The notes beneath the pieces are model-generated. The model was not told the DNA's origin. It saw only the letters and a list, made by a program, of their open reading frames with translations, and did not search any database. From Metridium senile (taxonomy: Eukaryota; Cnidaria; Anthozoa; Actiniaria; Metridiidae), in the NCBI GenBank assembly GCA_949775045.1, contig OX459101.1:16770180-16834179 (forward strand): a stretch of 64,000 nucleotides of DNA, written 5' to 3'. Positions 22,751 to 36,283 of this stretch are shown piece after piece (within the stretch, counting starts at the first letter, position 1; each line of letters starts with the position of its first letter). Made by a program: the position numbers and the translations under genes.

Positions 22751-22983
22751 TACTGTGCGACTCGCCGTACCGTAGTCAATGAATTTTTGACATCATTTTG
22801 ACATTTTTTTCATCTCAATCGGACCAATCAGGTACAAGTTTGTATCGAGAGGCGGAGTTTATATCGAGAGGCGGAGACTTTAGATAATTTGATGCCTGTA
22901 ATTGGTCCGATTGAGATGAAAAAATGTCAAAAATTCATCAAAAGTTTTAGTAAGTGACTACGGTATGGCGAGTCGCACAGTAA
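22751..22983. mobile_element. Hairpin MITE with internal direct repeat
   Basis: TACTGTGCGACTCGCCGTAC ... ATCTCAATCGGACCAAT on the left is mirrored on the right, ending GCGAGTCGCACAGTA. The loop holds two direct copies of TATCGAGAGGCGGAG. Confidence 0.82.
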
Positions 22984-23030
22984 AAGGCTTTTTAGAGAAC
23001 ACAAATACATATCAAATACATATATATATG

Positions 23031-23188
23031 TTATTGACCGAGCGTGCGGTCCGGATAGGAGGATATTTGGTCGAGTTCTTTTTTTTTCGCGATTATACGG
23101 ACCAAGCCGAAGGCGCGGTCCGTGCAGCGAAAAAAAAAACTCGACCAAATATCCTCCTGTCCGGACCAAACGAGCTCAGTCCATAACT
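23031..23188. mobile_element. Hairpin MITE, about 158 bp
   Basis: GGTCCGGATAGGAGGATATT and TGGTCGAGTTCTTTTTTTTT pair with the inverted right arm AAACTCGACCAAATATCCTC and its continuation. It lies 47 bp from the preceding MITE. Confidence 0.82.
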
Positions 23189-24182
23189 TATTTATTATAT
23201 GGCCGACCAGAAATTGAAAAAATAATAATCATGATATTAAGATTAAAGGCTTTTGTATACAGTCTGAAAACATGTTGACGATCGTTTGTTTACATCAAAA
23301 AGCCACTTATCTGTCATACACGTCAAAAACAATTTGAAATTCGTAATCTGATTGGTTCTCCAGTTTAAGTTGCTAAATGTGATTGGCTTAAACTTTGACA
23401 TGAGCTGTCACTGTTTAGAAAGATCATTTAATTTTCAGTGAAGTTCACAAGTAAAGTTATTGTAAAAAGATAAAATATAAAGTCTGCTAACAAAATAACT
23501 CTATAAAATAAAGACTATATTCGATCAAGGAGGAGATTAGCAAAAGACCTGAGAAATGACAAACTATATCATCTTCTTCATAGCTCACTATTGGTCTTGT
23601 TTTGCGAAGCAGTTGTATAGTAGTTGGCGGCCATGTGCTTTCATTGATTGATCCGTTTCTGCACAAACTGTAAATTTACCGTACAGTTAAGTTTTTGAAC
23701 TTTACTACATGGAAAACAGCTTGATACCTATTAAAATGATTGTATTCGCTTGATTCATGACTTCGAATATTAAAAACAGACCGGTGTGATTGATCGGTAA
23801 GCGTTTATGGCGAGCGACTCGACTGAAGGCAAGGTAGCACGCTTCGTCGATACTTCAGATAAAGTTGATTTATATGCATGAAAACTCTTCAGACGACTTA
23901 AACTCATCTCGTTTGACAATGATAGTGCTAGAAACATGGATATTTCACATGGACGAGTGTTGACCAAAAGAAAAAGATTCAGCTCTATATAATTCCAAGG
24001 TATGTTTTGTCTTTCTCATTTCAGGCAGAAAAATGTTTGACAGACTAGTACGTCTATTTCCCTTTTAAATATTTTTTTCTGTACTTTTTTTCGGCTATTA
24101 TATATTTTCCCTTTCAGGATGGCCATTTCTCGTAGGATGTTTGAAGTTTTATATTGACAGCTATTTCTTCTACAGAATAGAT

Positions 24183-24290
24183 GACCGAAAGATATGATTT
24201 TTTGAATATTCATGAATCCGCCATTTTGTTTATAAAAATAGTAACAATATGGCGGATTTATGAATATTCAAAAAAATATATATTTTGGTT
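24183..24290. mobile_element. Short hairpin element
   Basis: TTTTTTGAATATTCATGAAT CCGCCAT pairs with ATGGCGGATTTATGAATATTCAAAAAA about 40 bases later. Confidence 0.65.
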
Positions 24291-24795
24291 CCGTTATCGG
24301 AATTTTTTTTATTTTTTACATTGAGCAATAATTCGATTTTCTCTCGAAAATGATGACGTCATTTTCCCGCCAAAAAAGTCGAAATTCAAAAAAGTAAAAC
24401 AATAGAGTTTTGAGTTTTGGCAAATTAAAGGCTTCAACGTTACCAAGTTTCAAGAAATTCCATTGAAATACTAAAAAGTTTTACCTAGAAGAAACATTTT
24501 AGACCCATTCTAGCCCGACGTGAATATACATTTGTTCTTTCTGGAACTCTAGAGTACAGAAACTTTTGTTTACTCCAAGAGCAAGTAAAACATGAACAGA
24601 GACCAACATTGACGACATGGTTGGTGATGTGATTTTTGTCATTGTTTTCTTGCTTCTTTTTTTGACCCTTGTTTTTAAACAATGAATCACATGATTACCT
24701 TCACAACTAAAAACAAACACAAAATGGGCGTTACATCATAACATTTAATTAATATTTTATCAGCTTACATATTCGTTTGTTTAACAAGATAAACA

Positions 24796-24889
24796 AGAAC
24801 AAGAACAAGAAGAAAAAGAAGAAGAAGAAGAAGAAGAAGAAGAAGAAGAAGAAGAAGGGGAAGAAGAAGAGGAAGAAGAAGAAGAAGAT
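24796..24889 (+). repeat. GAA microsatellite
   Basis: (AAG)n with a few GGG and AGG interruptions over about 90 bases. Confidence 0.95.
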
Positions 24890-24959
24890 AATTCAATGTG
24901 GAATTCCACTCGTCGGACAACGGATTTTTAATATTCTTCTCTAAGAACCATTTCTAAAT

Positions 24960-26520
<1,561 letters not shown>

Positions 26521-27153
26521 AGTTTTAAGTAAAACATTTTTGAGAGAATAAATTCCCTGGAATTCCCTAGTACATGCAAATATCACTTTTTCAATAACGC
26601 TTGCAAACCATATAAATGTTTCTCCAAAGTTTCGGAAACATTTGTTCTTAAAATACAAAGCAAATCACAAATGTGAGAATAACTCGACCAGAAAATACAA
26701 TAGCTTGCAAATACGCTCTATATATTGCAATCAACGTTTAGCGGTAACAAAGAAGGAAAGTCATGGTTAAGGTGTCTCCAAGCAGTAGTTTTTCATTGCG
26801 CATACATCCATTTTTGAATTTGCAATTACAAGCTCAATAAATCTGAATTTTATACCAAATGACCGTCTTGGATAAAAGTTTTGAATGATGTTTTAATTAT
26901 GCTAATCAAAGTTTCCATAGCAACAATAAACAATATATTCTTGTAAAACATTTTTTCTTGAATATCTTTTGCAAATTGGGCTGATAGCGAAAAACCAATA
27001 AATGTGATATAAACTGCCCCGTTTAACACATTAAATGGGAAAGTTTGAACTGAGAAAAGTTATCTGTTCTATAATGAATAAATTACGAACACATTGAAAT
27101 GTGTATTTTGTTTGTGTGTAAATATTAGCGGTCAAAACATTTCATAGGATTTA

Positions 27154-27383
27154 AAGATGTTGCACTGGGCTAAGAGTTTGTAAGCGACGATAATTACATG
27201 AAATTTCTTAATACATATATTTCGGACGATGTCCATCGTCCATCATCAGTGTATTAACTAACATGAAGCTAACATATGAATACATTTCAATATTTTTAAC
27301 CTCTAGGGACTACATGGAATGATTTAGCTCAATAGTTTCAACGGAACTGATTGTCCTTGTTCATTAAGATCTGGATTGTGTTT
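27154..27383 (-). mobile_element. Penelope-like element, terminal fragment
   Basis: Read on the minus strand, it matches the 3' part of the element at 30308-30835: CACAATCCAGATCTTAATGA, CCCTAGAGGTT, the ribozyme core, then CTCTTAGCCCAGTGCAACAT. It is truncated at the protein side. Confidence 0.75.
27208..27257 (-). ncRNA. Hammerhead-type ribozyme core
   Basis: On the minus strand: TTAATACA, CTGATGA, hairpin GGACGAT-GGAC-ATCGTCC, GAAA, TATA, TGTATTAA. The conserved CUGAUGA and GAAA boxes flank stem II, and the outer arms are complementary. Penelope-like elements are known to carry hammerheads with short stem III. Activity is inferred. Confidence 0.65.
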
Positions 27384-27820
27384 CTTTTGAGACAAATGAA
27401 TAACATAACATGAAACGGCATGCAACAACAGTTGGTATATATATGCATGAACAAATTCTACACAAATGTGAATTTCAGACACATTTTGAATCAGTTTAAT
27501 AGGGATATTTTGAAAACATTAATTGTGTACTACTATGAGTGTTTTTTAGTTGAAATTTGACTTTGACTACTGACTATTACTTTGATGACTGTAAAAAATT
27601 GAACATTTGTTGGCAAACCTCAAAAAATCGATATCAAGCTCTTAATAAAGGTTGCTCTACAATTAGAAATTCATTGATAAAGACCCAAATATTTCAAAAT
27701 TATTATAATCAAATCATTATCTTAGTTATATAGCGGTACAACAAACAAAGCACAATGATTTTACTAGTTAAAAATCACGTTCTCCTTGGAATTGAATCAA
27801 ATTCAACAACTGCAAATACT

Positions 27821-28041
27821 GCTGAGTAGATACATCTCAGTATATTGAGTTGATCATACATTCAGGATGACACTTTATAGTGAGTTAACCAAACTTTATA
27901 GTGAGTAAAAGTGAGGTCGAACTCAATATATTGAGTACATTGTTCTCAATGGCACATCTAAATTTATGTTTACTCTTTATAATGAGTTAGGTTTATTGCA
28001 TATCTAACTCAATATACTGAGTTGTATCTATCTACTCAGCC
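27821..28041. mobile_element. Hairpin MITE, about 220 bp
   Basis: GCTGAGTAGATACATCTCAG TATATTGAGTT pairs with AACTCAATATACTGAGTTG TATCTATCTACTCAG. The interior repeats ACTTTATAGTGAGT. Confidence 0.75.
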
Positions 28042-28491
28042 GTTTTTACAGTGAATCCTCCCCGGGTCTATAAGTGAGAATGACAATGTATAACTATTAG
28101 TATGGTATAAATGTCCATTTACGTGAATGATTTACTTAATGTAATTGAATGGTACACTAATTGATTTTTTGATCTTCAAAGAATAGACCTTGGTCGATGA
28201 ACGTATTGAGCATTTGTGAGTTTATGGTCCAGCAACTGTAAAATAAAATAGATAAACATATTAGGTGCATACAGAATCAATGACGCACAATATTTAAAAC
28301 ACTACCACTTATGCATTTATATTTTCTAACCAAACACTGAAGAGTCTAGCTAACACTAGTAGCGCAATCAACGTTTCCATCACAGTTTTGAGTTTCCAAA
28401 ACACACATCCAAATATATTACCTACTGAGCCAAAGAAAAGTTCCCCTCGCGATTCCTTGCGCCATATTAAAAGGTTGCCTGACCTTGCATA

Positions 28492-28596
28492 GGAGCGAGA
28501 CAACGTTGGTCTTGTAATTATAGAGACCTTTTAACATCTTACGAGACAATTATTGACGTGTCTCTATAATTGCAAGCTCAACGTTCGTATCGCTTC
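28492..28596. mobile_element. Short hairpin element
   Basis: GAGCGAGACAACGTTGGTCT ... TATAGAGAC pairs with GTCTCTATAATTGCAAGCTC AACGTTCGTATCGC. It lies just downstream of the gene C CUB exon. Confidence 0.6.
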
Positions 28597-28735
28597 GATG
28601 CAATGGCCAAGCTACCATTCAAGATGGCGGAGGCAACTGTGAAGGGGACTATTGCGAGAAACCTGCAATTAACTTTCAATTCAATAATAAGAACCATATA
28701 GAAAAAGGTGTTTTAAAAATCTGTTTTAAACATAC

Positions 28736-29080
28736 CTTTATACTTTAGAGAGAAACCAGAACTTGTAACTCCACCGTCTGTGATAAACGTTATGTATAGC
28801 TGGTTTGACGTGCTGGTGATTTGGGATGGAGTACCGATTCCACTGAATACACCAAGAGATGGCGCTGAGGTTGATCCACCGTTGTAGACTTTTACTTTAT
28901 CGAATTTCGCTTCTGTGTTTAATTGTTCAAATAAAAGGACAATTTTTGCATTTAAACTAGATGTTAATTTCCATGAGCATTTACGGTTATTGGCATAGTT
29001 CCCTGGATAATTTGGTGACATGATTCGACCGCTGTAGACGTTGATCCTCGTATAGTTACATTCAGTCTCAACTGAGACAC
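28736..29080 (-). CDS. Gene C CUB domain exon
   Basis: It is open over 115 codons, phase 1 to 1. ETECNYTRINVYSGRIMSPN, YPGNYANNRKCSWKL, DKVKVYNGGSTSAPSLGVFSG and LYITFITDGGVTSSGFSLKYK are complete CUB blocks with the first cysteine pair present. The exon itself is intact although the gene upstream is broken. Confidence 0.85.
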
Positions 29081-29977
29081 CTAATTAAGATAAAACCAAA
29101 TAAAAGGTGATTGTTTTTGCAAAAACACGGTATACAATTTTTACAATTTACAACTAAATGCAAAATATGTCCTGACTTTTGTAATTAAATGGGAAGGGAA
29201 TTAATTAAAAGACAAAAGTAGATCACTCAAACCTGAACTCTTTCTTTTCTTAGTCCTTTCTTTCTAAATTATTCATGTTCTTTTTTGGTTGTTAATTTCT
29301 GGTAAAGACCAGAATCCTTGTAATGGACTTTAGTTAATGTCAAACTGCTATTACTTTCGGTAAGCGTCTGCAACACCTTGCCATACTTCATCCATTTTAT
29401 GGTGGCAGGCGGGTAAGCAAGGACAATGAAATTTAGTATTGTATCGTGACCTCTATATCCGTACTCAGTTACCTTTGGCTTTAACAGAGGTTTGGGGGCC
29501 ACTACAAAACAAGTCAATTCCATCAATTAGCGATACAATATAACATAAATATAGTATATCCAGAATATTGCATATAATTTAAATTAAATGTATTCAATAA
29601 TTTACCTTGAACGAAGACCTGGACACTCCTATTGACTAAACCAACGGTATTGTTAGCTGTACATATGTACTCTCCCCCATCTTCGTACGTCACGTCTGTG
29701 ATATTCAACTGACTTGAGAATCAAAATAATATCGACCTGCTGGAAGAGAATCGTTCCTTTTTGTCCATCGTAATACAGGAACCGGGTACCCTGTGGCATT
29801 GCAGGGCAAAACAAGGCTATTACTCTCATTTACTGTTATCACGTGGTTGGCAAACGATGTTATCTCAGGGAAAACTGCAAATGCACAAAATCAAAATCAA
29901 TCAATCTGTAATTAGAAATGCAATTTGTCAATCAAAACGAAATTGTATCAGCCAATCAGCAATCAAAAAGAACATAC

Positions 29978-30241
29978 CATTCACAGTAACAGTAGCCTCA
30001 GTGGTTTTCGATCCCAGAACATGTTCAGCCTGGCAAACAAACGTGCCTTCTTCTTCTTTACTTATATTCTTAATACTTAAGTCTCCCATGGCAACGGTGT
30101 GCTGCATTGGCATTGGTCCATCATCTTTCCTGTACCATGTAATAGTTGGGCGTGGCACGCCAGAGGCGCGGCAGCTTAGCAATACTTCTTCGCCTTGCAC
30201 GATCGTTATGTTGGATGGGATTGTTGTCAGCTGTACGTGAA
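29978..30241 (-). CDS. Gene C Ig2 exon, intact
   Basis: Eighty-eight codons with [20 protein letters not shown] and [18 protein letters not shown]. It is nearly identical to D 41105-41368 and E 58167-58430. Confidence 0.85.
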
Positions 30242-30307
30242 CTATTAGTAAAACATATAATGTCTCTTTGAAATAACAACTAAATGTAAATATAATTGTA
30301 TAAACTC

Positions 30308-30835
30308 AAAGATATTGCATTGGGCTAAGAGAATAACAAGAAGTTTCTTAATACATATAAAAATGTTAGGCTCAAAGTTCCCGACCAAAGACAAACCACG
30401 CCTTCATCAACACAAACATAACATCATATATAAAGCCACTTGCCCTGATGATCAATGTTTAGCAACATGCATCGGTGAGACCGCCAGAAGAATTGAAGAA
30501 CGAATTTTAAATCATGAGATTAGGGACAAGAAATATACCCTCTACAAACACAGTATGACCACACACCATGAACATGTTAACCATAGCAACTTTCAAATAC
30601 TGGCTGATCACTATTCTTGGCAAAATCCCTGAAGCCGTCCTTATAAAAGAACACAATCCAGATCTTAATGAACAAGGTTCCGTTGAAACTATTGAACTAA
30701 ATCATTCCATGCAGTCCCTAGAGGTTAAAATATTGTAATTTATTTATATGTTAGCTTCATGTTAGTTACTACACTGATGATGGACGATGGATATCGTCCG
30801 AAATATATATATAAAGAAACTTCTTGTTATTTTCT
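30308..30835 (+). mobile_element. Penelope-like element fragment with GIY-YIG remnant
   Basis: The frame from about 30360 reads KHNIIYKATCPDDQ, then ATCIGETARRIEERILNHEI, matching the GIY-YIG endonuclease end of Penelope-like elements. A frameshift near 30615 moves it to IPEAVLIKEHNPDLNEQ. Inverted end pieces (AATAACAAGAAGTTTCTT at 30331 and its complement after 30812) bound it, as is usual for the group. It is inserted in the intron between Ig1 and Ig2 of gene C; the same intron is only 74 bases in D. Confidence 0.85.
30764..30815 (+). ncRNA. Hammerhead-type ribozyme core in the Penelope-like element
   Basis: TTACTACA, CTGATGA, GGACGAT-GGAT-ATCGTCC, GAAA, then TATATATATA. Stem II and both conserved boxes are intact. 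The flanking arm complementarity is poorer than in the copy at 27208-27257, so it may be inactive. Confidence 0.55.
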
Positions 30836-31991
30836 TCGCTTAAATATAATTGTAATTTCTCTAGTTATACTCACCTTGTACAATAATATCTATGTTAAAA
30901 CTTGTTGTAGCAAGGATATTACGTGCCGTACAGGTATATGTCCCTGTATCTGAACCGTTTGATTTGTTTATTATCAAAGTACTTTGTATAACTGGGTGTG
31001 GAATTTCGCTAGGACAATACTTGGCTCGCACGCTGGCTGAAAAAAAAAAAATAAATAAACAAAACAAATGTTTAACAAATTTTTGAAAAATTACTGTGGT
31101 ATTTTGTCTGATTAACCACGATATGACGTCAAAAATTGGTGTTTCGAAAGAATTTCTCAGAAGCGTCAAAACATACATCATTTATATAGGTTAATGCCCG
31201 CTCTCTGATTGGGTAAACTATATAAAATATTTCCCAATTAAAGGGCTGTACGTACTTTTAATTTCGCCTTTACTTGATGCATTATCTTTTAAATATATAA
31301 ATAACTTTTAACAAGTTAGAGTCACTTCGGGCTAATCCTCTTGATAATAATAAAGGAATAAATAAATAATGAATAAATAAATGATAAATAATAAGTTATT
31401 ATATACGTGAGTCAACATTATTCTATTTATTAATCGTGATACTTAATTAGTATATTGATTAATTGTTGTCTTTACTGAAATCTCATAGTGTAAGAGCTGT
31501 TCTTAATTATTGGGATCTGCTGAAGGTTCTCGCTAACTTAACAGCATCAAATGATGCACTCTCTAGGTTGACAAATGGTCATTCTAAAATCCTCTCTACC
31601 ACCAGGGAAGCTCCGCCCAGCAGGCTATCTCTTATTGGATATCAACGTTGACATTGATCTATATGTTTACCTTGAAATAGTTTACAATCTGCTACTGTTT
31701 TTCCTGACTGAAGGATACAAAGATCAAGTTATAAGTAAACAATGTCAGGATTTGTCTTTGCATTACCAATTTGTGTAACAGTGGAAAGAAGCATTACAAA
31801 CCTATGCTAAGCTGAAAGTATGGAAAGGTGATAATTATAAGCAATTAGAAAAAAATGATCTTAAAAACATAGGGCTAAGGATCTAAGGGACACTGGCGCC
31901 CGGAGACAAAGTGTCCCTTCGAGTATTTTTATAATCTCAAGTGACTGCGACGACACTATGATCAAACAGTAACTAAAAAGTTTGTACTTAC

Positions 31992-32806
31992 GTTTATGAT
32001 AACCCTTAGCTTGTCAAAACAGGAAACCAAGTCTATTTTTCCTCGATGATTTTCACTGTAGAACTGCAGTTACCGCAAGAGCTGTTCTTTGCATTTGCTG
32101 ACCTTTTTATCCCTGAGGAATCCTTTGTGTTATTGGCCGATCCCGATAATTCCTTTGTTTGATTAGTTTCAAGAAACAACGATGTATTCACGGCCAAGGT
32201 GTTATTGTGTGGCAAGTTGAGAATTTGGCTTTCACTGGTATTTACATACGAACTGTTGGGATTACTCAATACGGCACGGCTTGTGCTAGTGATGGTTGAA
32301 AGATTTGTCGATACATTTTCAATATCTGATGCGTTGTATATGTTTGTGGGTTGAGTTGTGTTATTTGAATTCAATTCCACTTTATCGGGACTACTTTCAT
32401 TAATCGTCTTCTCATTGATGTCAAACTCCTTGTATTGGTTTGTTTCTGTAAAGTTAACTACAACACCAATAATATCATTTCTTTTAACTTCGGAAAGGTT
32501 GGTTGTGTTGCTAGTAGTATCAGTCCCAAGATATCGTTTCACTACTGAATAGGTTTTTGTCTGACTGATTCCAGATGTAAATTCCATACGAGCATTTGTC
32601 TTGTTCTTCCCAAATGCTACAGTGTCAGTTAACGGTGTTTCTTCACATACACATTTTGACTCCAGTTTCTCGAACCTTGTATTGTTAACAAGCTGGTTGT
32701 GAACGACGGCAACAATCAGTCCAAACGATAAACAGAAGTGAAGAATATGAAGTGGAATGGTTAGACTTCGTGATCGTTTAGGATGCTCCTCCATGGCTGA
32801 TTCCAT
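31992..32806 (-). pseudogene. Gene C exon 1 with frameshift
   Basis: It starts [14 protein letters not shown], anchor [24 protein letters not shown], then a stalk with more than a dozen N-X-S/T sites and SSCGNCSS. After KIIEE one base is missing compared with D and E, so the frame meets TAG at 32033-32035 just before the DLVSC block. The donor GTAAGT after the block is kept. Confidence 0.85.
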
Positions 32807-32852
32807 GATGTTATTAACAGTATGCAACTGATAACCCAGATCTAGAGCCTTG

Positions 32853-32861
32853 TTATATAAG
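32853..32861 (-). promoter_or_regulatory. TATA-like box of gene C
   Basis: TTATATAAC on the minus strand, 47 bases before the ATG, in a segment nearly identical to the gene D promoter. An initiator-like TCAGTTGC follows about 30 bases downstream. Confidence 0.5.
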
Positions 32862-33521
32862 TTTGAACCTCACACTGAACACATAGAGAGGGCTTGCTGA
32901 AACAGGCACTCAGTCAATGCAGGGGGGATACCAAAACAAAGCGCAGAGGTTAAATTGAAAAAATCAACCAACGAGTTGTACTTTCCACAGCAGTTCCAGA
33001 TACGCCGCATATAGAGACAGGTATACGTTCCCTGGTACTCCTTGTTTTACGGAGTATAAGGGAGTTTATTTTATTTGATTTTTTGGATTCTCTTGGTGTC
33101 ATCAAGTGGTAAACGTTGGAAACTCATAGAACGGTATCATAAATTGTAGTTTATATAATCAGTGCAAAAGCAATATATCATATGATCATCACAACTCGAA
33201 AGAAAAAAAAGAACAATTTCATCGTTTTAAACAATAAAACTTTATTTTAGACAATCAAGCAGTCTATGCATGCAGAATAAGAGAAAACCATACACATCTA
33301 TAAAAATAGAACAGTAACATATGGAATGCCTAGTCTAATGATGTACGTGTAGAATATTTTATTTGAAAGGATCGAATTATCATGGTATAACTAAGTTCTT
33401 GGCTGGGAGCTATAACTTCTTTAACAACGTATTTCAGTTCTGTCAGAGTTCTCTTTCGCTACCGTCTATACTGTCTTTCTTTGATGATCTTTTTTTTCTG
33501 TCTGCAGCCGAGTTCGGTGCG

Positions 33522-34366
33522 TTAAAATGCTCGGGATTCTTGAGCTTCTTGACGTCGTGAACTCTTTTTCTCAGCATCAGTTAGCGCTTTGATTGTGTTC
33601 TCGTATCTGAGTAAAACAATATAATTATAATTAATTAATGAATAGGGCAGCTTTCTTAAACTATGTTAATTATCTCCTAAAAACAAGTTATAAGTGTCGG
33701 TATCGGGAAATATGATACAAATTTAACTATGTAGCTTTGTAACGTACCTTTCTTGTCCTTCTAAACTTGGTATTCTTCTTCTCACCATTGTATAGAGCAT
33801 ATTTTTTATCCTAAAAGACGTATCCAAAGTTTGTTTGTGTTAGTTTGGATGTCTATTGTCATGTTTTTCAATAGAGTTAAGTCTTATTTACCAATGGCGC
33901 AGTTTAATCCCATACCGCCAAGTTTGGTTTGCTAAACAACGAGGCCCAGATGCATTTAAACAACATTCAAAATGCTTATTCACTCTTATCACAAATTAAA
34001 ATAAGCTGAGACGAAATCAATAAATGCGCTAGCGAGTTCATATTTCTATAGCCTCATGTTTATATCACATCCGCTTTTACATCTTACAATGGGAATCTGT
34101 TTTAAATCTCGACTGGAATTTGTTACTTGATTCACAATTCTGACCTTGTTAAACGGACTTTATGTATCTACCCTAAATTAACTATTGCTTACCTTATGGT
34201 AACGGGTCCATGATGAGTTGGTTAATGGATCTTGACGGCTCATTTGCTCAGTAAAAGCATCATTGTTGTTAGTGTTTGTATGTCTCCCTGCATGGACGCA
34301 ACTGTTTTTTTTTTTAAACAGAGTTAATAGAGGGACTATTAACTCTATTAACTCTGTTTTAAACAT
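33522..34366 (-). CDS. Possible small spliced gene, uncertain
   Basis: Three exon-like pieces on the minus strand: 34366-34193 (ends TNSSWTRYHK at GTAAGC), 33810-33748 (between TTTTAG and GTACG) and 33606-33522 (ends EKKSSRRQEAQESRAF, stop). Splice sites are good, but the phases of pieces one and three do not agree through piece two, so the model is not settled. The charged helical character suggests a coiled coil. No family was recognised. Confidence 0.2.
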
Positions 34367-35154
34367 TACTTCTATTTTGGAATTTTGTGCGTTGATGGCA
34401 ATGCCGACATCAGTTTGATACTCTCAAATATTAAAATAATGTGTTGATACCACCGAGGTTCAAGTTCTCTATCCGGTTTCAAACAAGAAATAAACGGCCT
34501 TGGATATTACTTTCAAAAGTACCGCCAAATCAAAGTTAACCAATGGCAGTCTTAAATGCCTGTTACGTAAGACAATATGCACGTGAACTTAGTGTGTTAC
34601 TGGTACAAAGGTCATATTGATGGAACCACTACACATGCTCGCAGTTAAGACTGAGCATTTTACAATTTTTAGTCTGACCCGACAATGCGTTAAAAAATAA
34701 TACCTTCGCAAAATATAAATAGTAGACTCTAAAGAAACTGTTTTCTTTTATTGTTTATCAAATAAAACTAACAGACATCAGTATAAGTTTCACGGTTGAA
34801 TTAAAATCTCTAGCCTCAAATTGATTCATTATCAACTTATATGATACATGATGTTCTAAATCAGTTGTATTACACTAGAACACAGATATACAGGAATTGT
34901 TAACTCGTTTATTGATAAGTACTCAAAGACTTGAAAATCAAGCAAGTAATATAGCCGCACACTAGTATCGTTAGAACATACATATAATACAGCATAGTTA
35001 ACAGTTAATAACAATGTAATACGGTAATACCTATTCTATTTAACTATGAATAAAGCAACTAAGTATAGTGCTATTACGTACAATAATGTGGCGTATAGTT
35101 CCGCTATTTCGTTGTGCTGGGATTATAAGAGATTCTCTTCTGATACCTCACGAT

Positions 35155-35850
35155 TCTCCAATGCACCCGACTCGGTGACTTACTCGTCGTAGCGTTCTGT
35201 ACATTATGACACGCAATGATTACGTATCATAGATCTACGAACTCACGTGTCACAGTATTACGATATGCCTGACATGCCATGTTTACGTGTCATAAGTTAA
35301 CAAAACTCTACGACACGCCGTGCACGTGCACTTACGTATTCAGTATCATGATACTCTACGACACGCAGTGACTTGCGTATCCAGTATAATGACACTCTAC
35401 GACACGCCGTGACTTGCGTATCCAGTATCATGATACTCTACGACACGCCGTTACTTGCGTATCCAGTATCATGATATTCTACGACACGCAGTGACTTGCG
35501 TATCCAGTATAATGACACTCTACGACACGCCGTGACTTGCGTATCCAGTATCATGATACTCTACGACACGCCGTTACTTGCGTATCCAGTATAATGACAC
35601 TCTACGACACGCCGTGACTTGCGTATCCAGTATCATGATACTCTACGACACGCCGTGACTTGCGTATCCAGTATCATGATACTCTACGACACGCCGTTAC
35701 TTGCGTATCCAGTATCATGACACTCTACGACACGCCATGACTTGCGTGTCAAGTATCATGATACCTCATGACACGCGGAGAGAATGCGTGTCATATCCAT
35801 GATTCCCTTTTATTCTTCGCGTATTCAGACACGTTGCGTGGTTCAGTCAT
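35155..35850. repeat. 41-bp minisatellite
   Basis: Units of CTCTACGACACGCCGTGACT plus TGCGTATCCAGTATCATGATA repeat about a dozen times between 35300 and 35790, with ATAATGACA and ACGCAGTG variants alternating. Degenerate units extend to each side. Each unit contains the short palindrome ATCATGAT and repeated (G)ACACGC words. Confidence 0.92.
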
Positions 35851-36027
35851 GACACGCCAAAAACACTAAAGATTTCCGATGCCTGAAACTCCCTGAAACT
35901 CCCAATTTCACGCAGTGTCTGATGTAGTTTTTGATTTCCGTTTTTAATGCATTCTAGGTCGACTGTTACGGTGGCCCAGACGGGCCATTGCATTTATAAT
36001 GTTTTACACTACAAATAAAAATATAAA

Positions 36028-36283
36028 ACACTTCAACTGAGTGATCGCACTGTGAACAAATCGGTAAAATTTACTGAAAACGTAATGCACAACGAGCCGT
36101 TGAAATGTCTAAGTTCGCAGAAAGTCGCAGTTCTTTAACTATTTTGTTTGCAGTACGCTGACTTTTTTGTTTGCAGTGCGCTGAATTTTTTCTTTGCAGT
36201 GCGCTGACTTTTTTGTCTGCAGTGCGTTGACTTTTTTGTATTGTTCCGATTTGTTCACGGTGCGATCACTCAGTTGAAGTGTT
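36028..36283. mobile_element. Hairpin MITE with internal 23-bp tandem repeat
   Basis: ACACTTCAACTGAGTGATCG and its continuation CACTGTGAACAAATCGG are mirrored at the right end. The interior (36147-36238) repeats TTTTTTGTTTGCAGTGCGCT GAC about four times and also holds GTCTAAGTTCGCAGAAAGTCG, shared with the MITE at 45876. Confidence 0.82.

Larger units (their letters stand above)
28736..32806 (-). pseudogene. Gene C: broken type II membrane Ig-CUB paralog
   Basis: Exons by homology (minus strand): 32806-31992 (tail, anchor, stalk), 31707-31671 (linker), 31036-30875 (second half of Ig1), 30241-29978 (Ig2), 29874-29606 (Ig3), 29501-29269 (Ig4, truncated) and 29080-28736 (CUB). Relative to D: one base is lost near 32035, giving an early TAG. 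The linker exon has lost 12 bases at its acceptor side. The collagen exon and first Ig1 half are absent. Two bases are gained near 29712 in Ig3, giving a TGA. Ig4 stops after GLYQ. Introns carry a Penelope-like insertion. The 5' half is otherwise nearly identical to D, so decay is recent. A possible last codon block after CUB lies at about 28240 (minus). Confidence 0.8.

Noticed and set aside
29761..30240. 159-codon plus-strand reading frame, and similar antisense frames at 41106-41549 and 58150-58611
   Set aside because: They are antisense shadows of the Ig2 and Ig3 exons; the sense strand has splice sites and Ig motifs.
35155..35850. CRISPR-like array
   Set aside because: The 41-bp units are contiguous with no unique spacers, and the context is a eukaryotic intergenic region; it is a minisatellite.
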